Below, piece after piece: positions 1 to 9,129 of a stretch of DNA of 64,000 nucleotides; positions within the stretch are counted from its first letter, which is position 1, and every line of letters starts with the position of its first letter. A program made the translations under genes and the position numbers. The stretch is from Moraxellaceae bacterium REDSEA-S32_B1 (lineage in GTDB: Bacteria; Pseudomonadota; Gammaproteobacteria; Pseudomonadales; Moraxellaceae): positions 1 to 64,000 of the forward strand of contig LUOR01000027.1 of the NCBI GenBank assembly GCA_001626925.1, in the 5' to 3' direction. The notes below the pieces were generated by a model, which was not told where the DNA came from, did no database searches, and saw only the letters and a program-made list of their open reading frames with translations.

Positions 1-87
1 TATCCATGTTCATGGATTAAGTCCCCACTTGTTTTTAGGTGGGAACTAAATTAAGGCTTATAGGATCGCTTGGTAAGGCTGTGTTAG
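1..87. mobile_element. Non-coding DNA interrupting cas3; possible mobile-element end
   Basis: This stretch lies where the middle of cas3 should be but is not coding. On the forward strand, frame 1 has TAA at 52, TAG at 61 and TAG at 85; frame 2 has TAA at 47 and 74; frame 3 has TAA at 18. It holds two hairpins: TCCATG-TT-CATGGA at 3-16, and CCCACTT-GTTTTT-AGGTGGG at 24-43. The motif AAGGCT occurs twice, at about 54 and 76. Hairpins close to an end would suit an IS200/IS605 or TnpB-type element, but no transposase is visible and the other end lies outside the window, so the family is not established. Confidence 0.45.
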
Positions 88-1632
88 CCGGATGCTTACG
101 ATTTTCCAGCGTTGTGTCGATTGGTGAATTGGGCAGGAATGCTTGGAAGTAAAGTATTGATTTCAACTGCAACGATTATACCTGTTGAGGCGCAAGCCTT
201 ATTTGAAGCCTATAAGCACGGTAGGGATCATTATCTAAAAGCTAAGCAAGATCAATCTGAAACAAGTAAAATATGCTGTGCTTGGTTTGATGAATGCAAT
301 ACACCAAATCAGCAATTGATTGATTCGGTTGAAGCATTCAAACAGACACACGCTAAATTTGTTATTGAGCGAGATAAAAAACTAGCAAAAACTAGCCTCA
401 AATTAAGACAAGGAAAACTGATAGATATCAATGGTAATGAACCGTCTTACAGTGAAAGGATGGCAAGTCGTATTTATCAATCAATCATTGAATTACACAA
501 ACATCATACCGTTGATCTGGCTGATAAACATATTTCAATCGGGTTAGTGCGTATTGCCAACATCAATCCGTTAGTACAAATTGCCAAACTGTTATTAGCC
601 AAAGATGCACCTAGTAATACACGTATTCACTATTGTGTTTATCATGGGCAATATCCGCTATTGCAACGGACAAGTATTGAGCAACTACTGGATAAGGCCT
701 TAAAACGACATGATTATGATACTTGGTGCAAAGACTCAGGTATCGCTGAAATTGTCCGATCAAGTAAAGAACAACATCATATTTTTGTAGTGTTGGCAAC
801 ATCGGTAGCAGAAGTAGGACGCGATCATGATTACGATTGGGCTGTGGTAGAACCGAGTTCACAGCGTTCGATTATTCAATTGGCAGGACGAGTGCAACGT
901 CATCGTAAGCAAACGCCAAAAATAGCCAACATTCATGTGTTAGCAAAAAACTATAAAGGGCTTAAAGGTATGGGTATTTGCTTTACTAAACCTGGGTTTG
1001 AGACTAGCTTAATTCGATATTGCTCTTATGATTTACATCAACTGAACATTGAAGATAGCCTTACTGATATTACCGCTTCTTCACGTCTATTAGAGCCTTC
1101 AGCACCTGCATTGACAAATGATAGACCGCCAAAGTTCATGAAATTTTCAGAGCTTGAACATATTGCGCAGCATATTACGCTTTATGGTAGTAAAAGTAAT
1201 TTGAATTATGCTGCTCGTTGGTGGAAACATAATGTAAGCTGGTGTGCAGAAATGCAACGCCTACAACCTTTTCGTCAGTCATTACTAAGCCATGATTATT
1301 GCTTAATGTTGACTAGAGAAAACAAAGCCAAGTGGCAACGTAAAGTTGAAGGAGAATATCCGATTAAATATCAACCGACTGATGATATTCAGATTCCAAA
1401 AAATGCCGTTGCTTTGGCATCAGGAGTAAGTATGTGGCATCACTTTAATTTGGCGCAAAAAGTCATCAGTTTAAGTGAAAAAGTTGGGAAAAGTCAGTTG
1501 CATACCTTACAAACTTATACCCATGTATCATTGCAAGAATATGATACAGATAATCCTAGCCAGTGGTACTATCAAGCTGAATTAGGAATTTATAAACAAT
1601 TAAGAAAGGATGACTGTGGAAATGACAAATAA
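88..1632 (+). pseudogene. cas3: cas3 (type I-F Cas2-3) C-terminal half, 5' part missing
   Basis: This is the helicase C-terminal half of the type I-F nuclease-helicase that degrades targets marked by the Csy complex. Cas3-like sequence starts abruptly at codon CCG (88) as PDAYDFPALCRLVNWAGMLG. It continues through motif III (ISTAT) and motifs V/VI (VLATSVAEVGRDHDYDW, then QLAGRVQRHR). The HD nuclease, Walker A and DExH motifs, and the Cas2 part, should lie upstream. Instead an in-frame TAG directly precedes the homology at 85-87. The TTG at 112 used by the ORF track is not a convincing start. The family is roughly 1,050-1,100 residues; about 514 remain. The end overlaps csy1 by 23 bp. The fragment cannot work as a helicase-nuclease alone. 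Confidence 0.85.
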
Positions 1633-3136
1633 AGATACTGTGGTAGCACTTGCCAAAAAAATAGAGGAATATTTGGCAACACGCAGAGATAAGAAACATG
1701 AAGACTACTTAAAATCGAAGCCTAAAAAAAATAAACAAGGAGAAGTGAGTGCTGGAATAATGATTCGATTATTGGCAACAACCAAAAGACTCACCAATAA
1801 AAGTGAGGAAATAAAAGCGATTGAAAACTCTAAAAAGTCCAAAGAACAAACTACGGTTGAGTATCAGATACAAAAATACAATTTGCTCATGGAACTAATT
1901 GGAGAAAATCCCCTTGATAACGAACTTAGCGCATTAAAATCTGAGTATTTACAATTTGTAAATGAACTGAATTTTCAACATCAACCTATTAACTGGCTTA
2001 ATGAATGGACAGATAAAGCCAAAGACATTAGCTTTGCCACGCATGTTGCGAAACTCACACACTCAAGTTCAAAAGGAACTAGTATCTTAGACAGCTCGCA
2101 AAGTAAAGATAGTCACTATTTAACAACGAGCTGTTTAGTGGAGCCTGAAATAGATACCGCTTCTGCAAATGCAGCATCTTTGCCTATTGCTGATGTACTA
2201 AAAATTGAACATGACGGCTATTCAATATTAGACTGCGTGAAATCTGGAGATGGAGCTGTATTCACCACTTTTACCAATGAGGAAGCTCAGATAGATAGGT
2301 GGATGGAAGCATTAAAACAAGCCTATGATAATGACACCAAACAAAGCTATTTCCTCTCCAAACAGGTGTATTTTCCAATCGCTGATAATGAATATCACCT
2401 GCTATTACCATTGACATCATCATCATTGGCACAGGCTATCCATGAGGAGCATCAAATCTATTTTGACAAAGAACAAACAAAGGCAAGAGAACAACAAAGA
2501 GAGGGAAAATATAGTGCGACGACGGTTGTAAGGTATCCACAAAAAGCGAAACTAAATATTACTGGTTCTAACCATTCAAATGCATCTTCATTAAATGGTA
2601 AACGAGGTGGAAAAATCACCTTATTTGTGGCTCAACCACCACAATGGAAACAACAACCAAAAAGTTTTGGTCATGCTGATGATGAAGATTTTCTTAAACA
2701 TTTAGTGTTTGTTTTACAAGACGATATTAATGAGTTGCATGACTATCTAAAACTACTTAAAAATAAAAAACTAAGCGATAGTAAACCCGTGCGAGCCAAT
2801 GCCATTCACAGAAAAGTCGAAGCCATTAGTCATACCTTATTTGATACGGTTATTTTGATCAATCAGAACGAAACAGAAAACTGGACAATATCAAGCCAGC
2901 TATCACTACCGTATCAATTATTGTTTGAGCCTTATCGTGATGATGAATCAGCAAAGGCAGAAAAAGTCACTAAAGAGTGGCTATCAATAGTGAGTAAATC
3001 TTTTGGTATCTTTCTAAATAAGCAGCTCAACCGAAAAAGCAAATTGAACTTAACACCAATTCATTCAGAGCTTTGGGCAAAGATATTTGCAGAGTACCTG
3101 AGAATAGATATCGCAACAAGGGAAGTTTCGCTATGA
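1610..3136 (+). CDS. csy1: Type I-F Cascade large subunit Csy1 (Cas8f)
   Basis: Csy1 pairs with Csy2 to hold the crRNA 5' handle and read the PAM in the type I-F surveillance complex. Recognition rests on position between cas3 and csy2 and on a Csy1-like block near residues 320-350 (GSNHSNASSLNGKRGGKI, then QPPQW). The protein is 508 residues, longer than the 434-residue Pseudomonas protein; the N-terminal 110 residues are Lys/Glu rich. The ATG at 1610 overlaps cas3. A second in-frame ATG at 1622 is an alternative start, and the AGGA at 1606 is too close to the first ATG to decide. The frame is intact, so the crRNP could still assemble. Confidence 0.9.
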   Translation: MTVEMTNKDTVVALAKKIEEYLATRRDKKHEDYLKSKPKKNKQGEVSAGIMIRLLATTKRLTNKSEEIKAIENSKKSKEQTTVEYQIQKYNLLMELIGENPLDNELSALKSEYLQFVNELNFQHQPINWLNEWTDKAKDISFATHVAKLTHSSSKGTSILDSSQSKDSHYLTTSCLVEPEIDTASANAASLPIADVLKIEHDGYSILDCVKSGDGAVFTTFTNEEAQIDRWMEALKQAYDNDTKQSYFLSKQVYFPIADNEYHLLLPLTSSSLAQAIHEEHQIYFDKEQTKAREQQREGKYSATTVVRYPQKAKLNITGSNHSNASSLNGKRGGKITLFVAQPPQWKQQPKSFGHADDEDFLKHLVFVLQDDINELHDYLKLLKNKKLSDSKPVRANAIHRKVEAISHTLFDTVILINQNETENWTISSQLSLPYQLLFEPYRDDESAKAEKVTKEWLSIVSKSFGIFLNKQLNRKSKLNLTPIHSELWAKIFAEYLRIDIATREVSL

Positions 3137-4188
3137 GTCAATACATCGTACTAAGTAAGATAAAAATTCAAAATGCCAACTCAATTGCTGGATTTACTTG
3201 GGGATTCCCAGCAATTACCCAATTTTTAGGCTTTACCCATGCCTTAAGTCGTAAGATTTCCAGTCAATATAATGGAGAGTATGATACAGAATTCAGTGGC
3301 TGTATGGTTGTTGCCAATCAGGTCGATAATAAAGTCTATCAACCAAGAGCTTATGGAGATTTTGAATTTTTACAAAGTCGTAATCCTCCTGTTTTGGAAA
3401 AAAATAAAAACTATTCCCCTTCACCACCAATTATTGAGGAAGGTAAACTTAATACTACAGTAAGCCTAGTGATTGAGCTTTCACAATCACTTGACTTGAC
3501 AACAGATGAAGTAAAAAAGCTAGAGCAAAAAATCAACTCACTTTGTCATGTTATGCGTATTGCTGGCGGTAGCGTGATTGATATCGGGGCAATCAAACTT
3601 TTTTCTGCAACTACAGAAGCAGATAAGACAAAACAACTTGCTCGTATCAAACGCCTATGTATGCCAGGATTTGTGTTACTAGACCGCAGCGAGTATTTAG
3701 CTGAGCATACTACTAATTTGGCAAAGGTAACCAGTGATCAATTACAGCCTTTTCAAGCATGGCTAGATTTTTCTGCATTAAAAGCGGTTGCCACTGCTAA
3801 ATTGACAGAAAATCAAAACGAAGTCGATGAAAGAACTGCCGCAGATTGGCACTACCAAAAAAAGCCGTTTGACGGATATTTAGTACCACTTATGACGGGC
3901 TATAAAGCGATTAGTGAGATTTATCCAGCTGGACAAGTTGATGATGTAAGAGATCCAGACACACCAACACGTTTCGTTGAAGCAGTACATAGTGTAGGCG
4001 AATGGTTTAGTTTACATAGAGTAAAGCAGTTAAATGATTTTATATGGCGTTATTACCATGAGGGTGACTGGTATTTATGTAAACAAAATTCAAACGACTC
4101 GAAGGATGAAAAATTGATACAGCCATTGGACACTACTGATGAAAGTCAGCAATTAAATATTGAAGATTTAGTACATAGCTTATTTTAA
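3133..4188 (+). CDS. csy2: Type I-F Cascade subunit Csy2 (Cas5f)
   Basis: Csy2 is the Cas5-type subunit that caps the 5' handle of the crRNA with Csy1. The ORF track opens it at 3073, but those first 20 codons are a shadow of csy1. The ATG at 3133 gives MSQYIVLSKIKIQNANS, and its ATGA overlaps the csy1 stop, which implies translational coupling. The early block GFTWGFPAITQFLGFTHALS matches the Csy2 family, and a PGFVLLDRSEYL block follows near residue 180. The length of 351 residues compares with about 327 in Pseudomonas. No break or frameshift was seen. Confidence 0.92.
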   Translation: MSQYIVLSKIKIQNANSIAGFTWGFPAITQFLGFTHALSRKISSQYNGEYDTEFSGCMVVANQVDNKVYQPRAYGDFEFLQSRNPPVLEKNKNYSPSPPIIEEGKLNTTVSLVIELSQSLDLTTDEVKKLEQKINSLCHVMRIAGGSVIDIGAIKLFSATTEADKTKQLARIKRLCMPGFVLLDRSEYLAEHTTNLAKVTSDQLQPFQAWLDFSALKAVATAKLTENQNEVDERTAADWHYQKKPFDGYLVPLMTGYKAISEIYPAGQVDDVRDPDTPTRFVEAVHSVGEWFSLHRVKQLNDFIWRYYHEGDWYLCKQNSNDSKDEKLIQPLDTTDESQQLNIEDLVHSLF

Positions 4189-4200
4189 GGAGACATAGAA

Positions 4201-5220
4201 ATGATTAAATTACCAACAGTTTTAGCTTTTGACCGTAACCTCGAGCCTTCTGATGGTGTTATGTTTTCAGGAAACTGGAAAGATATTGATAATGAAAAAA
4301 GCTGGCAACCTATACCACTTTTTGATAGACGCAATCGTGCTGTAAAAAGTAATTTTAAACAGGAAGTCCTCGAAAATGAAGAGGAATTACAAAAGCAAAT
4401 TGCCGAAGCCAACTTATCGTGGGGGGATGATGCCTCACTTAAGCATGGACAGGATACGCTGCGATTGAGTTTTAGTCTGCGTATTGTAGCGGGATTACAA
4501 ACCCCAACAGCATGTAATAATACGGAATTTGAATCACGCATTAATGAAGTTATTTCAGCCTATGTAAAAAGTAATATGATGATATTGGCAGAAAGATATG
4601 CGTACAACATTGCTAATGGACGTTTTTTATGGCGTAACCGCGTTGGTGCAGAGCAAATAAAAATCAGAGTGAGTGGTAAAGGGCTGAATGAAATAATTGA
4701 GTTTAATGCTTATGACTATTCTCTTGCGCAAACGACATCAGATAATGCAAAAGTTAAACATTTAGCTGAAGCGATTCAAGCTGGTTTTACTGGTGAAGAG
4801 ATTATTATTCTAAAAATAGATGCATTTGCGAAATTAGGTGGTTCTCAGCGAGTCTGGCCATCACAGGAAATGGTGTTAAATGCATCAAAAGGTGAAAAGA
4901 GTCGTCATCTTTTTTCTTTAAATGATGTGCAAGGAGTTGATAACGTCGCTGCAGTGCATTGTGAGAAAATAGGTAATGCCCTGCGCACCATCGACGACTG
5001 GTATCCTGATTATGAAAAAACAAAAAAACCGATAGCAATTGAAGCATATGGTTCTGTTACTCAAAGAGGAGTTGCTTACCGCTCGGCTAGAAATGACTTC
5101 AAAACATTGCTGTTAAAGTGGCTTGATCCTGAAAAATCCGCTTCACTAACTGATACAGATAAACACTTTGTTGTAGCAATGTTGATTCGTGGTGGTGTTT
5201 TCGGTGAAGGTGAAAGCTAA
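4201..5220 (+). CDS. csy3: Type I-F Cascade backbone Csy3 (Cas7f)
   Basis: Csy3 is the Cas7-type backbone; in characterised type I-F complexes six copies coat the spacer part of the crRNA. The N-terminus VLAFDRNLEPSDGVMFSGNW is typical of the family, and GRFLWRNRVGAEQIKI near residues 140-155 is also characteristic. The length of 339 residues agrees with the usual 340 or so. A good ribosome site (AAGGAG, 8 bp before ATG) lies in the 12-bp gap after csy2. This gene has the strongest translation signal of the operon, as expected for the most abundant subunit. Confidence 0.94.
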   Translation: MIKLPTVLAFDRNLEPSDGVMFSGNWKDIDNEKSWQPIPLFDRRNRAVKSNFKQEVLENEEELQKQIAEANLSWGDDASLKHGQDTLRLSFSLRIVAGLQTPTACNNTEFESRINEVISAYVKSNMMILAERYAYNIANGRFLWRNRVGAEQIKIRVSGKGLNEIIEFNAYDYSLAQTTSDNAKVKHLAEAIQAGFTGEEIIILKIDAFAKLGGSQRVWPSQEMVLNASKGEKSRHLFSLNDVQGVDNVAAVHCEKIGNALRTIDDWYPDYEKTKKPIAIEAYGSVTQRGVAYRSARNDFKTLLLKWLDPEKSASLTDTDKHFVVAMLIRGGVFGEGES

Positions 5221-5229
5221 GGCGTTTTT

Positions 5230-5841
5230 ATGAATTACTACCAAGAAATCACGATCATTGAACAGGCGGAAATCCCCTTATATTTCATCTGGTCAAAACT
5301 CTACACCCAACTCCACCTCGCCTTTGTCGAGCAAAAGGATGATGCAGAACAGATCGCCTACGGCGTATCTTTTCCGCAGTATCGTCTGCACGAACAGAAG
5401 CAACTTGGACATTTGGGCAGTAAGATCCGCATCTTTGCCAATAGTCTTACCGAGTTGGAAAGACTCGATTTGCAAAAATGGTTAGAACGACTCGAAGACT
5501 ATGTGCATGTCACTCGACCTAGAGATGTTCCGAAGGACAAAATTACGGGATATGCAAACTACAACCGAATTCGACCACTCAAAAATAAGCAGACTCGTAT
5601 ATTGCATCAAGCAAAGCGTCGCAATATTTCCGTGGAAGAGTCGGCAAAGTATTTTGAACAGTTTACTGAACGTAAGCGTGGCGAGCCATTTATCCAGTTA
5701 AAAAGCCAAAGTAGCAGTGATGTAGATCAGCCAAAACTCGAGTTTAATTTGTACATTTCTAAGCAAAATGTAGAAGCTGAGCATCTCGGGAAATTTGGCA
5801 CCTATGGACTGAGTCAAAATTCAACTGTTCCCGAGTTTTGA
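5230..5841 (+). CDS. csy4: CRISPR repeat endoribonuclease Csy4 (Cas6f)
   Basis: Csy4 cuts the array transcript at the 3' base of each repeat hairpin and stays bound to the mature crRNA. His29 (in QLHLAFVE) sits exactly where the Pseudomonas catalytic histidine is. An Arg/Lys-rich segment (NKQTRILHQAKRRN, around residues 117-130) could be the RNA-groove helix. The C-terminal GKFGTYGLS is the usual Gly-rich end. It has 203 residues against about 187 in Pseudomonas. It follows csy3 by 9 bp and stands directly before the leader. Its expected substrate, a 5-bp stem with a 5-nt loop, is present in the neighbouring repeat (CCATC-GCACA-GATGG). Confidence 0.93.
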   Translation: MNYYQEITIIEQAEIPLYFIWSKLYTQLHLAFVEQKDDAEQIAYGVSFPQYRLHEQKQLGHLGSKIRIFANSLTELERLDLQKWLERLEDYVHVTRPRDVPKDKITGYANYNRIRPLKNKQTRILHQAKRRNISVEESAKYFEQFTERKRGEPFIQLKSQSSSDVDQPKLEFNLYISKQNVEAEHLGKFGTYGLSQNSTVPEF

Positions 5842-5973
5842 CCCAATATTTTTTCGACTCTTTAACAGCTTAGTAAAATCAACAAGTTATAACATGTGCT
5901 AAAAACTTTGGGTATTTGATACTTTTTAGGGTTAAGGCACTGTTATGGCTTATTTTATTGTGATAATTTTATG
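5842..5973 (+). promoter_or_regulatory. CRISPR leader
   Basis: This AT-rich, non-coding 132 bp lies between csy4 and the first repeat, where a type I-F leader is expected. It ends in a run of T and A (GTGATAATTTTATG) against repeat 1. It should carry the array promoter and the site for new spacer insertion. I saw no convincing pair of -35 and -10 boxes; GATACT around 5919 is only a weak -10 candidate. Confidence 0.75.
5877..5889 (+). promoter_or_regulatory. Putative IHF site in the leader
   Basis: AATCAACAAGTTA fits the IHF consensus WATCAANNNNTTR at every fixed position. It lies 84 bp before the first repeat. IHF bending of the leader is known to be needed for type I-E spacer insertion and has been reported for type I-F; its role here is inferred. 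Confidence 0.55.
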
Positions 5974-7381
5974 GTTCTCCATCGCACAGATGGCTTAGAA
6001 ATCGACTTAAAATAGTGTTAGTACACGCTAAGCGTTCTCCATCGCACAGATGGCTTAGAAAATTCGCCATATTTTCGCCGTAGCGCAACAAAAGTTCTCC
6101 ATCGCACAGATGGCTTAGAAAACGCTTGCGCTTAGTCCACATGGAATTTAGATGTTCTCCATCGCACAGATGGCTTAGAAACTCAATCTTGAACCCTTGT
6201 CGCTTCATATAGCGTTCTCCATCGCACAGATGGCTTAGAAAACATAGTGCTGTGGCAATGTTGGCACTTGATCGTTCTCCATCGCACAGATGGCTTAGAA
6301 ATAGTTATGATTACGTGTTGATGAATCCTCCATGTTCTCCATCGCACAGATGGCTTAGAAAATCAATGCCTACAACTGGAGTAATGCCACCACGTTCTCC
6401 ATCGCACAGATGGCTTAGAAATACCAACCGTGCGCTCCCGATCTAAATCAAATGTTCTCCATCGCACAGATGGCTTAGAAATCTAATTCGTGTACGTCCT
6501 CGATGGTAATTATGTTCTCCATCGCACAGATGGCTTAGAAATAAATGTGAGCTTAAACAGAAACAGTGTTGTGGTTCTCCATCGCACAGATGGCTTAGAA
6601 ATATGCGGTATGACACGCCGATTTTGGCTTAAGGTTCTCCATCGCACAGATGGCTTAGAAAACGATGATGTTTAATGCGCGTGCAATCTGATTGTTCTCC
6701 ATCGCACAGATGGCTTAGAAAATGAGCTTAAAAACGGCGCAGTCAATACGACTGTTCTCCATCGCACAGATGGCTTAGAAAACCCAAAGGGACTTTGACG
6801 TTTTGGGCTTTGAGTTCTCCATCGCACAGATGGCTTAGAAAACCCCATTGAACAATACGGGCATAAGGTTGACGTTCTCCATCGCACAGATGGCTTAGAA
6901 ATAAATCAAAATCTGAAAAATTCTCAGCAAAAAGTTCTCCATCGCACAGATGGCTTAGAAACTGCCAAAATTTCAGCCATGCTTGAGCTTGTGGTTCTCC
7001 ATCGCACAGATGGCTTAGAAAATACAACTTGTTAAAATTACAAATTGATATGAGTTCTCCATCGCACAGATGGCTTAGAAATGATAAAGAAAAGCCGACT
7101 TTTGATTTTAGTAGTTCTCCATCGCACAGATGGCTTAGAAATGATGTAGTTTTTAACGGCATAATTGCCGAACGTTCTCCATCGCACAGATGGCTTAGAA
7201 AAACATCAAATCCGTAGACACGGCATATAGATAGTTCTCCATCGCACAGATGGCTTAGAAAATTATAAGCCTTTTGATGTAACACATCATCCAGTTCTCC
7301 ATCGCACAGATGGCTTAGAAAATCTGTTAAAGGGTTATCATTGATGATTCTAGGTTCTCCATCGCACAGATGGCTTAGAAA
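5974..7381 (+). CRISPR. Type I-F CRISPR array, 24 repeats and 23 spacers
   Basis: The 28-bp repeat is GTTCTCCATCGCACAGATGG followed by CTTAGAAA, with a strict period of 60 bp and 32-bp spacers throughout. I read all 24 copies and found no mismatch, including the last one at 7354-7381. The repeat contains a 5-bp stem with a 5-nt loop (CCATC-GCACA-GATGG). Cutting after it would leave the type I-F style 5' handle CUUAGAAA, which sets the orientation as plus, the same as the cas genes. No two spacers are alike. Several spacers read as open protein-coding frames on the reverse strand, consistent with capture from genes. Spacer 6 (6302-6333) encodes a methyltransferase-like NPP motif. Confidence 0.98.
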
Positions 7382-7531
7382 TTTTTTAAGTATCCTTGCT
7401 TATGCAGCATTGCAGTAATCAAGGGCAATTTACAAGCGATTTTCAAAATTTATCTCTGAGTAATTAGCCATATACAAATCGAAAATTCAAAACCAAGATG
7501 ATTAAAAGTCTTATTAATAAACACATTAACT

Positions 7532-8146
7532 CTAGTAATTTTCAATCAATCCCAAGACACCCGTCACCATCATGTCAATTGCAATCGTACCTATAAGTAA
7601 TGCAGACAATCGCCCAACAATATCAAAATAATGATCAATGTATTTAGCATGACTATAACGTAGATTATCATGAAAATATTTCATTAAAATCAGAATAATA
7701 CAGGTAATACTCAAGGTTAATGCGACGATCACGATCGTTGCCATCATACCATGATTGATGCCTGTGACTACGGCGGCGCTGATCGTACCTGGCCCAATCA
7801 TAAATGGCATTGCAACCGTGCCCGCAAGATGCTCAGGTGCACCACGAATCTCGCCAATAGTATCTGCACCATGAAATACGTAACGATAGCCGATCACTAA
7901 GAAAATGATGCCACCAAAGATTTGAAAGGACTCAAAACGCACATTGAGATAATGGCTAAAGATCGCCTCTCCACCCCATGCAAAAAAGATAAAGACCAAA
8001 AAAGCAATCAAACTGCCTTGGATCAACGCATGATTAAATACCTTTGCTTCTGAATTTCTGATCATCCCGATCATATAGATGCTCATCAGAAAGGGATTAA
8101 TCAGTGAGAAAAATAATGCAAAAGCATGGATATATGAAGATGACAT
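7532..8146 (-). CDS. MarC family integral membrane protein
   Basis: This 204-residue inner-membrane protein belongs to the MarC/YhgN family, whose biochemical role is unknown; the old link of MarC to multidrug resistance has not held up. Six hydrophobic segments are visible. Family marks include LINPFLMSIYM near the N-terminus and MPFMIGPGTIS around residues 113-123, the usual (M/L)PFxxGPGxI block. It is convergent with the CRISPR array, 150 bp from the last repeat. The intervening DNA shows no gene. The start is the only ATG before the first membrane segment, with a weak ribosome site. Confidence 0.88.
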   Translation of the reverse strand: MSSSYIHAFALFFSLINPFLMSIYMIGMIRNSEAKVFNHALIQGSLIAFLVFIFFAWGGEAIFSHYLNVRFESFQIFGGIIFLVIGYRYVFHGADTIGEIRGAPEHLAGTVAMPFMIGPGTISAAVVTGINHGMMATIVIVALTLSITCIILILMKYFHDNLRYSHAKYIDHYFDIVGRLSALLIGTIAIDMMVTGVLGLIENY

Positions 8147-8295
8147 AAGTGCCTGCCAGTGCCAAAAGTCGCCGTAAAATTCACGGTATGAATTGGCGGA
8201 ATTTTAATGCAACGCGATTATTCATCACAAGCATTTTTAGACAATTGAAAACAAATTTAAAAGCACAAATCTGATTTTAAAAGATGGCTAAAAAC

Positions 8296-8931
8296 TCAAG
8301 TTTGATCGAATACTAGAAACCGCTCAATCACCGTTCTCAGTGGATTCAGGTAGCCCGTAAAAAAATGATTCGCCCCCGGCATGATGGTGATTGGGTGTCG
8401 TTGAGGTTTCGCCCAAGCCACCACATCAGCAAGCGGTGTAATGTCATCTTGCTCACCATGAATCAGCAAAATATCGTGATCAATTTCAGGCGTTTGATAA
8501 TCTACCATATCACGAACACGCCCAGCAGGAAGCCCTGCCAAAACCATTTGCTTAGGACGATGTGCTTCATCCAGTAAATGGAAACTTTTCGCCCAAACAT
8601 GTGAGCCAAAAGAAAAACCACCTGCATAAAATGGCAGATTTGGATATTTCTCCTGCATCTGCATGGCAAGATTGGCAATATCTTTACTCTCACCGACACC
8701 ATCATCATGCTCACCTTGTGAATCCCCCGACCCACGAAAGTTTGGTCGCCATACCAAACAACCATGCTCAGCAAAAATCTCTGCCATGAGCTGTGGAATT
8801 TTATGTTTTGGATTACCACCCATCAACGGATGTGGATGCGTGACTAAGGCAATGGCTTTGATATTTTCTGGAAGGTCTTCATAGACTTGTACTTGCCCGG
8901 CTTCACATTGCAGATAGATTTTTTCAGTCAT
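8296..8931 (-). CDS. Alpha/beta hydrolase (COG2945-type)
   Basis: This 211-residue cytoplasmic hydrolase is of the small dienelactone-hydrolase-like group; its substrate is unknown. The nucleophile elbow is GGFSFGS around residues 105-111 (G-x-S-x-G). The acid is probably Asp in LLIHGEQDDITP, and the catalytic His is in PGANHFF near residue 188. The oxyanion region HPHPLMGGNPKHK is typical of the family. AGGTGA stands a few bases before the ATG. It is transcribed away from yaaA. Confidence 0.82.
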   Translation of the reverse strand: MTEKIYLQCEAGQVQVYEDLPENIKAIALVTHPHPLMGGNPKHKIPQLMAEIFAEHGCLVWRPNFRGSGDSQGEHDDGVGESKDIANLAMQMQEKYPNLPFYAGGFSFGSHVWAKSFHLLDEAHRPKQMVLAGLPAGRVRDMVDYQTPEIDHDILLIHGEQDDITPLADVVAWAKPQRHPITIMPGANHFFTGYLNPLRTVIERFLVFDQT

Positions 8932-9129
8932 AATTCACCTGTATTTGTTGAAGTTATTGTAGCAATCTTTACTCTAATAATTTGTGCAAAATGTTGTTTT
9001 AAGTATCATCCAAAAGGATTGTTCAAATCAAAAAAGAATTTACCCATAAAACTCATCACAGATTTCCATTTGCAGTTTAAGTTTGCTTTGCTAAGCTAAG
9101 TATTAATGATCACTATGAATTAAAATCTT

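Noticed and set aside
112-1632. A complete 506-residue gene starting at TTG 112
   Set aside because: Cas3 homology continues eight codons further upstream of the TTG, so this is the rest of a broken gene, not a natural start.
3073-3132. The upstream start of csy2 in the ORF track
   Set aside because: The first 20 codons are csy1 in another frame; the ATG at 3133 overlaps the csy1 stop and matches the family start.
5969-7285. ORFs over the CRISPR array (5969-6208, 6252-6446, 6490-6675, 6672-6887, 6743-7285, 7029-7217)
   Set aside because: They are made of the translated 28-bp repeat (for example FLSHLCDGE) alternating with spacers. A 60-bp period is a multiple of three, so frames stay open by chance.
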